Assembly: GCA_033964015.1 (NCBI GenBank)
Contig: CM066924.1
Coordinates: 23,494,280-23,558,279 of the forward strand
Length of the DNA stretch: 64,000 bases
Direction: 5' to 3'
DNA from: Scolanthus callimorphus
Taxonomy: Eukaryota > Cnidaria > Anthozoa > Actiniaria > Edwardsiidae
Shown one piece after another: positions 1 to 12,010 of the stretch; the stretch's first letter is position 1, and the number at the start of each line of letters is the position of its first letter. The position numbers were made by a program, and so were the translations under genes. The notes under the pieces were generated by a model that was not told where the DNA came from, searched no databases, and saw nothing but the letters and a program-made list of their open reading frames with translations.

Positions 1-3000
1 CTACTCAACCCGATGGAATCGTCTCTACTGGGAATTGATAATAGAAGAGGACTAGAAGTAATTTATCTATATCGCGCCTCAATTCGGCGCTCATACGCCA
101 AACCCAATCAAATTCTACGTTCGTTTCAGTTTTAGAATAAAAAGCGAGAAAAATATTTTCAAATTTTCGACAGAAAAATCGCAGCTCGATGCACGAAAGA
201 AAAGAGATAGTGAAATTGCCATAAATTTATTCAACTTGATGTACATAGCGTATAACATACATATCACGACAGCATATAAATATCTAAGAGATTAATGTCT
301 TTTTATTAAAGTCATATTTCAAGCCATATTTTCTCCGACTTGTTACTATATCCCTGTGTTTTTAATGCACCTATTTTGTGCCTGTTGGCGGTGTATGCTT
401 GAAAACAGTGCATGTTTCATCTAAGATTTAATACCTTGCAGCACGAAATCTGTTCCATACTTTGCCACCCAACCCCCGTTTGTGCACCCTCCAATTTTCG
501 CTGATATTTTCTGGTCCGGTTTGTTAACTAGTAATGTGTAAAAAGACATCATAACATCCATCCACATTTCCACCCTTGTAATGTATATTTTCTAGGTTTC
601 AAAATCAGTGGTTGTACTGCTGTTGGCATGTTGAGAACTTATAGCCTGCATTCATTAACATATAAGATGAATAATTTTATCCAGCTAACACTTTTAGGAT
701 ATAAAAATGTGTCTTTCTAGGCTTATGTTCCAGGAAATTGTGAACTTTCGGTCTGTCATAATAACCTAATCTGCACTAAAATTTCACCGAGTTTTAGACA
801 TTGCAAATATCTGTGCGGGAAGTATTTGTCTATTTTTAGCTCTGCAGAAGCTCCAAGAAAACTTAAATCAGCTCATTGTGGTTATCATTTGCTCAATTCC
901 CATTACCTTTTCGTTGTTGGGAGAATTTTCAGATCAATCACCAGCCTTTCGTGATCTTAAATAGACTCTGTATGGGGTGTTGTGAAATTATCCCCTCTCG
1001 GTTTGCAAATGAAAAACTTCACTGTAGAATTCTTTAGAAGAATTTATTGCCCTTCTCGTAAGATTGATGACTTGTCGGATTTGTGTCCAAAATAGCACAT
1101 GTGAAATCCACAAAAGTCTCTATATCGAGCAGACGGTAAAATCAGATCGAATGGTTTTTATTCAGTTACTCCGCGTACTAGACTAATGATGCTAACATGT
1201 AGTGTTATTAAGAAACTTTGCTCAAACCGTTTATTCGTTCCTCTTGACCACATCCCTTACCAGTGGCCATTTTTAACTGATTATGAATTAGTTACAAACC
1301 CTTACGGGAATTTTAGATTTCATTGTCCTGAGGCCAAACGCGCTGAGGGCAGGACTAAAAGTAATTCTCGCCCTTTATATACGCCGTGCTAAAGGTCATA
1401 CTCTGAGACAGGTTGGAAGAAGGGGGCGCCGTGATCTGTCCCGAATATAGTTGTTGTAGAGGGAGACTAACTATGTTGCCAATGCTAGACTTTCACTTGA
1501 AATTCTTTCATGTGCTCTTGACACAATGGCACAAGGCCACGTTACAGGTTCGTAGGACAATCGATAGCTGTCAATCAATATTTTATTTTCTAGAGAGAAA
1601 AAAAAACCGAAATCTAAAGTATTGTTTGTCTACCGGTGGGTTTCACGTGAAACCATTATAGGCATTATTACTGTATGAGAAATAGATAATACTTGAATCC
1701 TCTACCCGTAACCACGATCCAATGCGTTTATGTTCAGGCAACATAGCCTTGCTTAATTATGTGGAAATATATTTTTGATATAGATTTTTGGGGGTTTTGC
1801 TATCAAAATATGTTGGCACGATAAAGTTCGCTCGCGTAGCTAAAATTCCACAGATCCCTTAATTTCTAAGTTACTGCGTGGCTTTCGAAATCCCACTAAC
1901 TAGCAGGTGAAATCACAATATAAGAAAAAAACATATATAGACATCATACGATTTTGACAAAAATGCCACAAAATCTGTCAATTGTCATATTGGATTTCTT
2001 TATAGACAGTAGCAATTGATTTTAATAAGGGTATTTCGGCAAACTTAGCTATTTTGACAAGGGAATTAAACTCTGTACACAATCTATTCATGTTTTAGCA
2101 AGCTAAGACAGCCCAGTTCATATTCAGTGAACTGGCACTGTCGAATATTGCTTGTTATGATCGACTTATGAAACAAATAGCTCGCACACTATTAATATAC
2201 TTACTATGATCTGCATGCATGCTTTTCTTTTCTTTTTCTTTTTAATTAAAGACTCCCCTCAGAATTTTATGCAACCGTTTAATCTCTATTATGAACGTTA
2301 GAAATAAATTCTAGACGAAAATCCTTAAAACATTATATGATTAGAAACAGCAAATGATTGATTTAAAAGCAATTCGCCTGTGCGTGTGTTTCTTTAGTTT
2401 GCAATAGCGGTTTATTGTAGAAAATTTGCCAAAGCTGATTTCTTGACGAAGAACAAAATCTGTTTTTTAATCTTATCTCTTTTTATATAGTTTGTTTATC
2501 TTCGCAAACCATTCAGATAAAAAACTACAGCCTCAGTTTTTCATTTTATTAGATTTTGTAGTATTTATTTGCGTAAAATCTTTATTGTTATATTGTGGGG
2601 ATTTCGTTCAAGGCCAGAGTTCGCTATTTTCCTATCCTTTTTCATTGTCTCCTCGACAATTAATCCGATTTAACATTCACAAATTAATGAGAAAAGAAAA
2701 GAATAAGTTTCCAACAAATATAAATATGTTCAGATAGTGTGACAATAAAATTAACCTTCCTAGTCTAATTTGCAGGCAAAGAAAGTTGGAGCCACGAAGA
2801 CACCAAAGGATTTGCGTTCTGGTGAGGAGGGATTTTCCCCCGTGACTGTTTTCTTTCACTATATGGCCTTATGTTTTAATTTGCTCTGTAGTTTTATCAT
2901 GTTCCGAAACAAGGCTCGTGGCTAAATCTATTCTAAATCTTTCTTCCTTTGTTATTCTAAGTGAGAAATATTTGGATTACGCTCGCGAACTCATTGAGAA

Positions 3001-3783
3001 TCTATGAATGTCAAGCGGACCACTTGTCTTCAACTCTTCTAACTTGAGACAGCTATCACCTTCACTCTTCTTGTTAAGTTTTTCGTTTGAATACAAACTC
3101 TAAAAGCTCTAAAATGCTCCTAACTTATTTGTTCCGTCACACTTAAAGTAATATTTATTTGGAAGCAGGTTGAAATGCCAAATTTACAATTCCTTGAACA
3201 TCTTAATGTTTTGGCATTGTCATTAAGTAATCATGAATGAGAATTGGTTGTGTCTGTGACACTCCATTATTCCCTTTTCAAAAAAAACAAGAAGGGAATT
3301 TCCTGCGTTTTATAAACTTGTCCAAGAAGTCAATGTCTTGTCAAGTAAATCGTAACTGTCTCGGGGATTCAATCATAACTTTGTCTCCTTCAGAAGTCTT
3401 CCTTGTTATATTAATTATCATTGTAGTGCAAGCTAAATCTCATAAATATTGTCAATTGTTACTCACCCAGACGAAAAATGAATTTAGACAGGAATTGCCA
3501 TAGGGGAAATTTCTAATTTTAAAACAAGTCCCCTGTATTTATAGACTATATATAGTATACATTATATCGTAATATTTAAGGGTTAGAAAACGTTTGCATA
3601 GATCATAGTTTATGGTTTGGCCAGGATGCATAGATCTAGTGCTAGATCTAGTACTTTGAAGAAAAAAAAAAGAGAATTACATTTTTTTTAAACAATAGGA
3701 CTTTAAAGAAGACAAGTTCGAGTATCCAGCGAAAGAGTGACCACCCACGATTGGCCTAGACCAGCTTAAAACGTTCTGAATCT
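1..3783. other. No gene recognised
   Basis: AT-rich sequence with only short open frames (longest under 90 codons) and no codon pattern, splice-linked exon set or inverted repeat that I could recognise. It may be intergenic or a long intron of a gene lying to the left. Confidence 0.5.
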
Positions 3784-4546
3784 CCCCATTACTAGAACAT
3801 ACTACCCCATTACTAGAGCGTCCTTCCCCATTACTGGAACATACTACCCCATTACTAGAGCATGCAACTCCATTACTAGAGCATGCAACCCCATTACTAG
3901 AGCATACTACCCCATTACTAGAGCATGCAACCCCATTACTAGAGCGTCCTACCCCATTACTAGAACATACTACCCCATTACTAGAGCGTCCTACCCCATT
4001 ACTAAAACATACTACCCCATTACTATACCACCCCATTACTAGAGCATACTACCCCATTACTAGAGCATGCAACCCCATTACTAGAGCATACTACCCCATT
4101 ACTATACCACCCCATTACTAGAGCATACTACCCCATTACTAGAGCATGCAACCCCACTAGAACATACTACCCCATTACTAGAACATACTACCCCATTACT
4201 AGAGCGTCCTACCCCATTACTAGAACATACTACCCCATTACTAGAGCATACTACCCCATTACTAGAGCATGCAACCCCATTACTAGAGCGTCCTTCCCCA
4301 TTACTGGAACATACTACCCCATTACTAGAACATACTACCCCATTACTAGAGCATGCAACCCCATTACTAGAGCGTCCTTCCCCATTACTAGAACATACTA
4401 CCCCATTACTAGAGCATACTACCCCATTACTAGAGCGTACTACCCCATTACTAGAGCATGCTACCCCATTACTAGAGCATGCAACCCCATTACTAGAGCA
4501 TGCAACCCCATTACTAGAGCGTCCTACCCCATTACTAGAACATCCT
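3784..4546. repeat. 21-bp minisatellite, about 36 units
   Basis: Head-to-tail units of the form CCCCATTACTAGAGCATACTA. The first 13-14 bases are nearly invariant, while the last seven alternate between a few words: CATACTA, CATGCAA and CGTCCTA or CGTCCTT. A few shortened units end in TATACCA. Because 21 is divisible by three, the reverse strand stays open (a seven-residue SSNGVVC-type repeat), but there is no initiation or splice context and the frame breaks at short units, so coding is unlikely. A degenerate last unit lies at 4572-4583. Confidence 0.95.
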
Positions 4547-4583
4547 TATCATACGTCATGATTGGAACCTCCTACCCCATTAG

Positions 4584-5166
4584 TATATTTAATGGATTTC
4601 TTTGGTAAGATTCCGGAATCCGGAATTCAATGCGAGTAGCTCTTTGATTCCCTTATAAAAACGCTGTGCGATATGCTCTGTTGTGAGCCCGACAGTCCGA
4701 GCAAGCGATCCGCCTGCCCCACCTTATATCGCTATTATGAGCTCGAAACACGCTTTCGGTCTCCCAGGCGATCAACAAAATGTCAGGATCATTTAGGAAG
4801 CTTACTTGATTCCCACTCCATTCGAAACGAAGTTGCTGACTCCATAAGAGGAGTGATGTCGGTTTAGTATAGCCAAGTAGTTCTTTATATTAGTTGCTAC
4901 TCCAGGTCCTTGAGGAGCTAGTGAAGAGAGTGAATCGGTCAAGTCGTCTAGCAAACTGCAAGTATCGATGCTTGACCTATGGCTGACTCAAGCCGATAAA
5001 ATAGCATTGAATTTTATTTTTCGAAAATTAATGCCAGCCCTAGTCATTTTAATATCCAGACACGAAACAATGATTTTTAATATATTTTTATTGCACAAAA
5101 CAGACGAACTTCGAAGGACAACCTACAGGGTTGTAAAGGGGGTTAGGAGTCTCGTTTCACACAAAC
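4584..5166. other. No feature recognised
   Basis: Unique-looking sequence between the minisatellite and the first short inverted-repeat element. Two open frames of 64 and 87 codons show no recognisable domain. The second runs into a dispersed repeat, which argues against it being a gene. Confidence 0.4.
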
Positions 5167-5392
5167 AAAGAGCCTGTGTCATCTGCCATTTTGACAGCAT
5201 AGCAACATACCAAGAGATCATTTTCTCTTGAACATACCAAGTTGGAGAAAGCATCGGCTGATTTAGAGAATATTATAGCAATGTTCTCAATTGAATTTGG
5301 TAAATCAAATATCAGACTTTGTTTTTAGATGTTCACAAAGAGATTTCTTCACGTAATTCGTCTTCTATCACGTGGCTGACAACACGGGCTCT
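5167..5392. mobile_element. Degraded TTAA-type inverted-repeat element
   Basis: The left end reads AAAGAGCCTGTGTCA and the right end GTGGCTGACAACACGGGCTCT, which are imperfect inverted repeats. The interior (TCTGCCATTTTGACAGC, then a CATCGGCTGATTTAG stretch) matches the better copies at 37965-38313 and 43743-43968. No TTAA duplication is left at the ends. It has no coding capacity. Confidence 0.7.
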
Positions 5393-7368
5393 CGGATTTT
5401 TTCGCGTTCCAAAACAATTCGCTCGTTTAGGTATAACTTAATATACCAACCTCCAAACACAACAAATCACACTTCACGAATTGTAAAATCTCGAATCTCG
5501 GAGGCTAGCTATATTAGGTAAATCTCGTTTCACGGACGGACACTAAATGTGATGCATTTCTCGTTTCTCCATTCTTATTTCTAATTCCCCTTGAAATAAG
5601 CCTTCACGCAGAGCAGCCTTTTTCTCAGTATTTGGCTTTTGAGATAATCAGGATTGTGAATACCCTGCTAGCAGAGGCTTCTTTTCTTCGTCTGTATTTC
5701 GCTGCGGTAGATTGTGGAAAAGCGTGACAAAAGATGTAGACGTAGACCTTTCTTGCCAAAGGTCTGAAAGGTCTTGTGAATGATATTCTTAGGGGGACAG
5801 CATGCATGCGTCGTTACAGGGCATAGATTTATTTTTCTAGTTTATAGAATGTTATTTCAAGGACACGAATATTTTTTACAAATAATCTTAAAGTCCGCAC
5901 TCACATGAAATTTTAATTCTAATAGTATTACTGAGAAGTTTTGCAAACAAAATAAACTTTTGCAGATGACAAATGTTTTTAAGAGGTTCGAGTCAAGAGG
6001 TCTCTATTAAAATACCACACAAGAAGAGTTTATGGATAAGAGATGATTTTGTTTTGAGGGCTGTGACGAGTAATTGTCCGTGAATTTTTGAGGAGTTATT
6101 TGCGGTATTAATAGCACCTGGCTATGTCATTGGCCTTGTCAATTGTAAAAACATTCCATTCTAGCGGTTCGCCAAGGATTCGGCACACGTTTTGTTGACT
6201 CCGCAAACACGTCTGTTTTTCTTGTCACCGCCCAAGCACGGCTATAGTATTTCATATAGCCGTCTTGTTGACCCTGTCTCCTTTGTTTCCGCGAGAAACA
6301 GGAGTTTTGAAAACATGGTCTGAATAGAGATGTCTGTGTGTGAATCCCCGCCCAGACGTGAGCACAGTGCAGGAGCAGAAGGTCAAATCTTTTAAGACAG
6401 CAAAAATGACAGAAAGGCGCGAGAAAAGAGAAAATCTAGCTCCTACTATGCCAAGAACAAAACCTTGATCATGTACTAACCGACCATATGTTCATCTAAT
6501 TTAATTACGTTCTCTATTAAACCCGGAAATCCATATAAAGTTAACAAATCTATTACAAGTATTTATAGAATTCCTCGGCTACTTCAGAGACATCCTTCGT
6601 TAATCAATTTAAATTGTGCTCCTATTTTTACTGTTGCGTCAATTTTGTAATTTTCTTTGAGAGAGCTAGAATAGTGTGAAAACTTTACCAAAGGAAGTGA
6701 GTAAATAAATTACTCCATGGAAACATCCGTGTGCAAACTTTCTCAGGGGCTTAACATAAATTAGTGTGAGAAGTTTGGTGAGCAAATTTTCTCAGGACTC
6801 AAGCCGAAGCTCTTGTATTCTTGTTTATTTGTTTACAACACCTGTACACAATGCGAAAACAATGAATTCGCCGCTTATTTGCAAACATTCGATGGGGCTG
6901 GCATTCTATCTGGAATTTTCCCACGGCGAAGTCGCTCTGTGACGAGAGAAACTATGCGCCTTTAATTTCATTTTGTAAAGTTATCCATGGAATGAGTAAC
7001 ACCCTAGAAAATAAAGGAATGCCGCTGCGTATTGTCTCGTCAAAAATGCCGACAGGAGAATTTGCAGAGGAATGCAAAAATATTTGAGTACGAAATTTTC
7101 CCACGGGCAGGCCATCCGTCACTGCTTATGATTTGCAGGGTTTGATCTACCAATGAAGTTTTGTTTATTAATCATACCGCGAAGTTGTTCCCCTGCCCTG
7201 GTATTTCGCATGGCCTTGTTTCTCACTGCAGTTTTATAGTTTTTATTATACATTGATTAAAAATATTTTCGTGATAAACAAAGTTATTTTTCTCTCAGTC
7301 AATTTCTCAATTTACATGAGTGCTTTTTTCGGAAAAGTGCTTTAGGAGCATGATGCATCGCGCGTGTA
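5393..7368. other. No gene recognised
   Basis: Nothing convincing on either strand: only short open frames, no tRNA fold that I could complete, and no inverted repeats longer than chance. Confidence 0.4.
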
Positions 7369-7420
7369 TCAGCTAGCTGATTCTTCAACAAGAATCAGCT
7401 AGAAGAATCAGCTAGCTGAA
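7369..7420. repeat. Short self-complementary AGCTAGCTGATTCTT repeat
   Basis: AGCTAGCTGATTCTT is followed by AAGAATCAGCTAG and then again by AAGAATCAGCTAGCTGA, so the left arm can pair with either right arm. No function is assignable. Confidence 0.7.
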
Positions 7421-7951
7421 TTTTAAGACCCTCAAATTGAGTGATTCCCAAAGTAAAACGCGCGCTCTTAGCCAATCAGAATCGAGATTAGGTAGTGAGT
7501 ACATTGTGTATGATAATGCATTTCACCGATTACAGCTAAAACCGGTTGCATATCGCGACCCAAGTTTTGCTTTTCTACCAATCAAACTATCTGAGCCTAT
7601 AAATGCAGTCAATAAAACCAGAACAGACGTCGCGACAGAAAGCCAGGCGACTGCCACTAGGCGAAACAGGGGAATAATCTGATTGGCTCAACGGCGAAAC
7701 AGCAGAACCAAAAACAAATCGATGGTCGCGATGCAACGATTTTAGGTGTAATTGCCGTTTTCGACGCGTTGCCTAAATCTAAGACAACCCGGTAGTAGCA
7801 AACGAACTGAGTGGCTTGCGGTAGCTAAAGATGTGCGATCGAAGGAAGCCTCTAAAACACGATTTGACTGTTGCTTCAGGTTCGCAGAATAAAATACATT
7901 ACGAGAGTTAATATTATGTCAATTCAGGCACCACGGAGCATAATTTCGATT

Positions 7952-8012
7952 GGGGGGGGGGGGGCTAAATCGGGATGGGACAAATTTTTTTTTTTTTTTT
8001 GGGGGGGGGGGT
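7952..8012. repeat. G12 / T16 / G10 homopolymer block
   Basis: Runs of G, then T, then G separated by short sequence. Such runs are common in this window at decayed repeat termini. The lengths are probably unreliable in any assembly. Confidence 0.9.
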
Positions 8013-8089
8013 CTGAAATTGGTAAAAAAATTTAGTTTTCTCGAGAAGCGCCAGATGAATTGGACAAATGTCTAGGGGCGCCTGTAATT

Positions 8090-8370
8090 CACCGATCCCG
8101 CATTCATTGTTATACCCCTAGTTACTGTTGCTACGTCGGACAAGCCAAATTTTATCTTTGGCATAGAGCACGGAAAAGACACCGATTGCAGGGAGGTCTT
8201 AGAAGTTGTTGCATGCAATTTGGATTTTATATTTTTATCTTGAAAAGCTGAATTATTATTGAAAAATCTTCGATATTCAAGTTTGTTGCTCGGACATTTT
8301 GAATTCCGTAGGGAAAACGTCCTATTGTTTGCTACAAGTGGGCGGAGCTATCGTCAAAATAGGGATCGGT
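8090..8370. mobile_element. 281-bp inverted-repeat element, copy 1 (CACCGATCCC ends)
   Basis: It starts CACCGATCCC and ends GGGATCGGT. The whole segment recurs in the opposite orientation at 20068-20348 with high identity, so the limits are set by comparison. It is preceded by AATT and followed by TATT, a near match to the AATT duplication of the other copy. It is non-coding, a MITE-like DNA transposon relic. Confidence 0.8.
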
Positions 8371-8374
8371 CTAT

Positions 8375-8496
8375 TGCCAACGAGCAGCCGAGCCAAGAAA
8401 GTGACCTATAGTCGGCCAAGTTAGGGCAGCAATGAGTCAGAGGAACTCATATTCAAAAGAGCAAAACATGATTCACTGTTCTATTGCTCGTTGGCA
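8375..8496. repeat. 122-bp fold-back with TGCCAACGAGCA ends
   Basis: TGCCAACGAGCA at the left is matched by TGCTCGTTGGCA at the right, a perfect 12-bp terminal inverted repeat. It begins a few bases after the previous element. It has no coding content and could be a tiny MITE. Confidence 0.65.
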
Positions 8497-8708
8497 CTTT
8501 TAGCGAGAGCTACAACTAGTTGAATACTGATATAGACTTGTTCCAAGTCGACCTCCGACCTCATAGCACGAAAACATTTTTCAAGAACTTTGAGAAAGCC
8601 TTTTGAATATCATTGCCATATTTGAAGTGAAGGCGGTTCACGAAACAGTTTTTTTTTAAATAAAGCGTTCTGTGCTAAGATTGGGCTTCAGTGTTCCTTC
8701 ATTTCTAA

Positions 8709-9030
8709 AGGCCCGTTCACACGGTGCGATTTCAGCTGCGATCTGAGGTGCGATTTCTGTGGCGATCCCATGGCGATGTCATATCTCGCAGTGTGAACGG
8801 CCGGCGATCTTATGGCGATTTCACTTGCGATGTCGCCGCGACGTCGCAGGCATTTTGAACATGTTCAAATTCCACTGCGATGCGGGTGCGATTTCTTCAG
8901 ATCGCCAACAAACTGACAAATATCGCAGAGCCAAATCGCCGACCGTTCACACCGCGCGATATGACGCCGACGATCGCCGCAAAAATCGCACCTCAAATCG
9001 CAACTGAGATCGCGCCGTGTGAACGGGCCT
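8709..9030. mobile_element. Harbinger-like MITE, AGGCCCGTTCACACGG ends
   Basis: Perfect terminal inverted repeats AGGCCCGTTCACACGG and CCGTGTGAACGGGCCT, flanked on both sides by TAA (8706-8708 and 9031-9033), which reads as a 3-bp target-site duplication. The interior is made of GCGATTT / AAATCGC words that extend the fold-back. A 3-bp TWA duplication is typical of PIF/Harbinger elements. Related, older copies lie downstream of each Ly6-like gene. Confidence 0.85.
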
Positions 9031-9033
9031 TAA

Positions 9034-11579
9034 GGTTGTATCTGCGGGTGTGACAGGTGTGACGTTCATATCACCCCATGTAAAGGGATACAACAGTCAA
9101 GCGATTAAAATGTCTTTAAATACATTTAGGACCACGAAATTCTTATTAGCAACTTGTGTATTCAGACGGTCCGTTAGGCACTTACTAAATTTGCCATATA
9201 AAGAATACTTCTACTGAAATGACAAATACGCCATAATGAAACGTGACCCAGTTCAACTTTTATTTCGATTCACAGAAGAAAATACTATTTCAGCTTTGTA
9301 ATCTTTATGAAGAGACTTTTTCCTTGGAACACAATTTCATAAAAATCTGGTAAGAAATCTTTTCAAAAGATAAACTGGAAGAAAATATTGAGTAGCGAAA
9401 GCAAAAATTTAAAACTCTGCTCATTTGAGTTTGTCACTCGGTTTTTTTGCTCTTCCTGCTTTTGTAGGTGCACTCATCGCACACGCAAGCAAATAATTTA
9501 AATCGCAATCCAATTCCATCCTCTTGTTAATAGATAAAAACACTATACATTTGCATTGATTTAACAGTTAAAAGGTCATTTAACAAACCTGACCTGTTAT
9601 TTTGGTTATTCCCGGTAAACTTAAATTTTTGGTGGTTAGAATTATTCGTCCCCTCCCGCGTCATTTTTTTGGGTCGCATCAAAATTTTTCTTATTTGCTA
9701 TTTGTAACCAAATACCTATAAAGCACGAAATAACTTGAAGTTCAACGGCATTACGGAACAAACTAAAGCTTTAATTTCAGCAATATCTGAGCGTGCATTG
9801 ATTAATAGATAAACGAACTCTACGCGAGGATCACACATTAGACCTAGTAGTCATCTATGCCTAAATTATCTAAACCGAGAGCAGTTTTTGAAATTGAAAT
9901 AATAAAATGCGCGCCCGCCCGTTCTATTTTTCTCACAAATCCGGACGAGAAACACGATTTATTTACTTGGCCTAATCTGCTCTGCGCTGTTTTTATCACT
10001 GAAAATGATTTCCTCCCTAAGGGCTTGAAATAACGGGCTTTGTGCTACTGTAATAAAAAAAAAGTAATTGAGGAATTGCGTATTTTCTGAAGTAAGCAAC
10101 TCAACAATTTTGATATCGTAAATTTTCAACCAGCTGCTCAAATTTGTGTGCGCAAGTGCACCTTGATGCTTGCGCATGTGTGATGAGTCTTTGGCGCATG
10201 CGTGTGATTGTCTGCGCATGTCCCTTGTTGTCCTTGACATGTTTCGTGACGATCTAGTAATTGTTATGACATGTTGAGGTTTGTGAGGGCGGGAAATGAC
10301 AATCTTAATAGATCAAACACACATTTAAACGTAGCCACAGGGCTCCCTTTCGTTTCACAAGCCAACCCTACTCAAGAGCCTTTTAATGTGTTCCCTCCCA
10401 CATCGATTGTGTTTTGAACTGGTGTAAATACTGAACACCGCCTTCGTGACATATCAAAAATGATAAATCTGCCGCCAGTTGGCACTTGACTAAGTTGACA
10501 AGGAAATCATTTGCTTGACCTATTGCTGAAATAGTAATTTTGTAATTTTGTATTCTTTTCACTCTATCAGTTATCCTGTTTTCTTTTCATTAAACTCAGA
10601 CAAACGTCTCGATTTCGTGTTTGCTAATGTGAATATCCTGCGGCTTTCTGTATTTTTTTCACCTGCATCTTTTTTTTTCACTTAAAGCTGCAATATTTCT
10701 TCTAAAATCGGATGGAACTGAAATTAAGTTGGTTATAGCACTTCTACTTCTTTGCCGAAGTATTCACCCAAAATTTATAATACGTATAACGAAACTATGA
10801 TAACCGCTGTGCTGCAAAGGAGACTACCAAACCTCCTGGGCTGGACGAAATACAGTATTTGTAAAAAGTTTTCTTCGTTCTTATAATTCTACCTCGTTTT
10901 CTAAAATAAATAAACCAGACATACGTTGTTCTACAGCATTAGGTTGATTTTGAAATTTATCTCTCTGTTTTGACCTTTGTAACCGCACTGGTTTTCTGTA
11001 AAACTTAACAGGCGCTGTTCGAAAATTCATCATAGCTTATTGCACTTCGCAAATATTCTGAATGTAATTTTCTCCCCCAAAACCTGGCTTTCGTGCCGTC
11101 ACTATTGCCGCGTTACTGAATGACCTGCATGAATATAAGACTGAAATCAATGCTCTTTTGTAGCAAGTAGTCGAAGCGGTAAACGAAATTAATCAAAAAT
11201 GCTAATATCTGATAGGTTCAGATTTTTGGCGCCCCTGGTCCCCGTTTGTCGTAAATAAAACAATTTTTACTTTCAAAGACAAATCGAGATTCTCCTTAAT
11301 TTGGCTTGTGTCATTCGTGTATATTTTTTAGTGCATTTTGGAATCACATTTGTCTCTGTCAGTCTTTGTTTAAGAAACAAAGTCAGCGATTTGTAACCAA
11401 ACTTACTCAAAGTTGCTTGTTCTTGAAATAACAGGGTTCCCCATGGGGGCGAACGTGCAGAGGCATGGGGGGGAGGAGGGAAGTGAAAGGGGCGGATGTG
11501 CGGAGGTTTGAGGGATCGGGGCCGGACAGGGGCTGGGGGATCTTTGCAATACCGACCCAGAAGGCAAAGAAACAGTCAA
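9034..11579. other. No gene recognised
   Basis: No coding exon, RNA gene or inverted repeat that I can support. The stretch at 10150-10230 has several TGCGCATG words but no clear period. Confidence 0.4.
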
Positions 11580-11755
11580 TACAGGGAATTTCTGCAGAAA
11601 CCCATCCATGGGAAAAGCTGAATTTCCCATGGTAGAAGAATGGGAAGTGTTCCGATTTCCCATGGCTATTCATTCGAATTCCAAACACTTCCTATGCGCG
11701 TACCTTCGGAAATTCAGCTTTTCCCATTGATGGGTTTCTGCGGAAGTTCCCTGTG
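11580..11755. mobile_element. MITE with CAGGGAATTTCTGCAGAAAC ends, older copy
   Basis: The left end ACAGGGAATTTCTGCAGAAA and right end TTTCTGCGGAAGTTCCCTGT are inverted repeats. The interior also folds back (CCATCCATGGGAAA against TTTCCCATTGATGG). The same element, with intact ends, is at 24779-24957. It is non-coding. Confidence 0.85.
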
Positions 11756-11817
11756 CTATGACAAACATTCTCCCCTCGTCCTCCGAGTATGGCTAGTCCC
11801 TTTTCCTCCCTCCCCTA

Positions 11818-11848
11818 ACACACACACACACACACGCAACACACACAC
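11818..11848. repeat. (CA)n microsatellite
   Basis: About fifteen CA dinucleotides interrupted once by CGCAA. Confidence 0.9.
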
Positions 11849-12010
11849 CTAAAAGTCCTAGCCTTTTATAGCTACATGTGGCGAATATCAGACGACTGCA
11901 GTATAAGACCAAAAGAACCTAGCCAATCATGAACGACATAAAATACAAGTTGTTTCTGAATGGTTTCCTCGTCAGCCAAACTTTCTTTAAAAGTCAAGCC
12001 AATCCAAAGT

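Noticed and set aside
3677..4036. 119-codon minus-strand frame of SSNGVVC repeats
   Set aside because: Translation of the 21-bp minisatellite; it stays open only because the unit is divisible by three.
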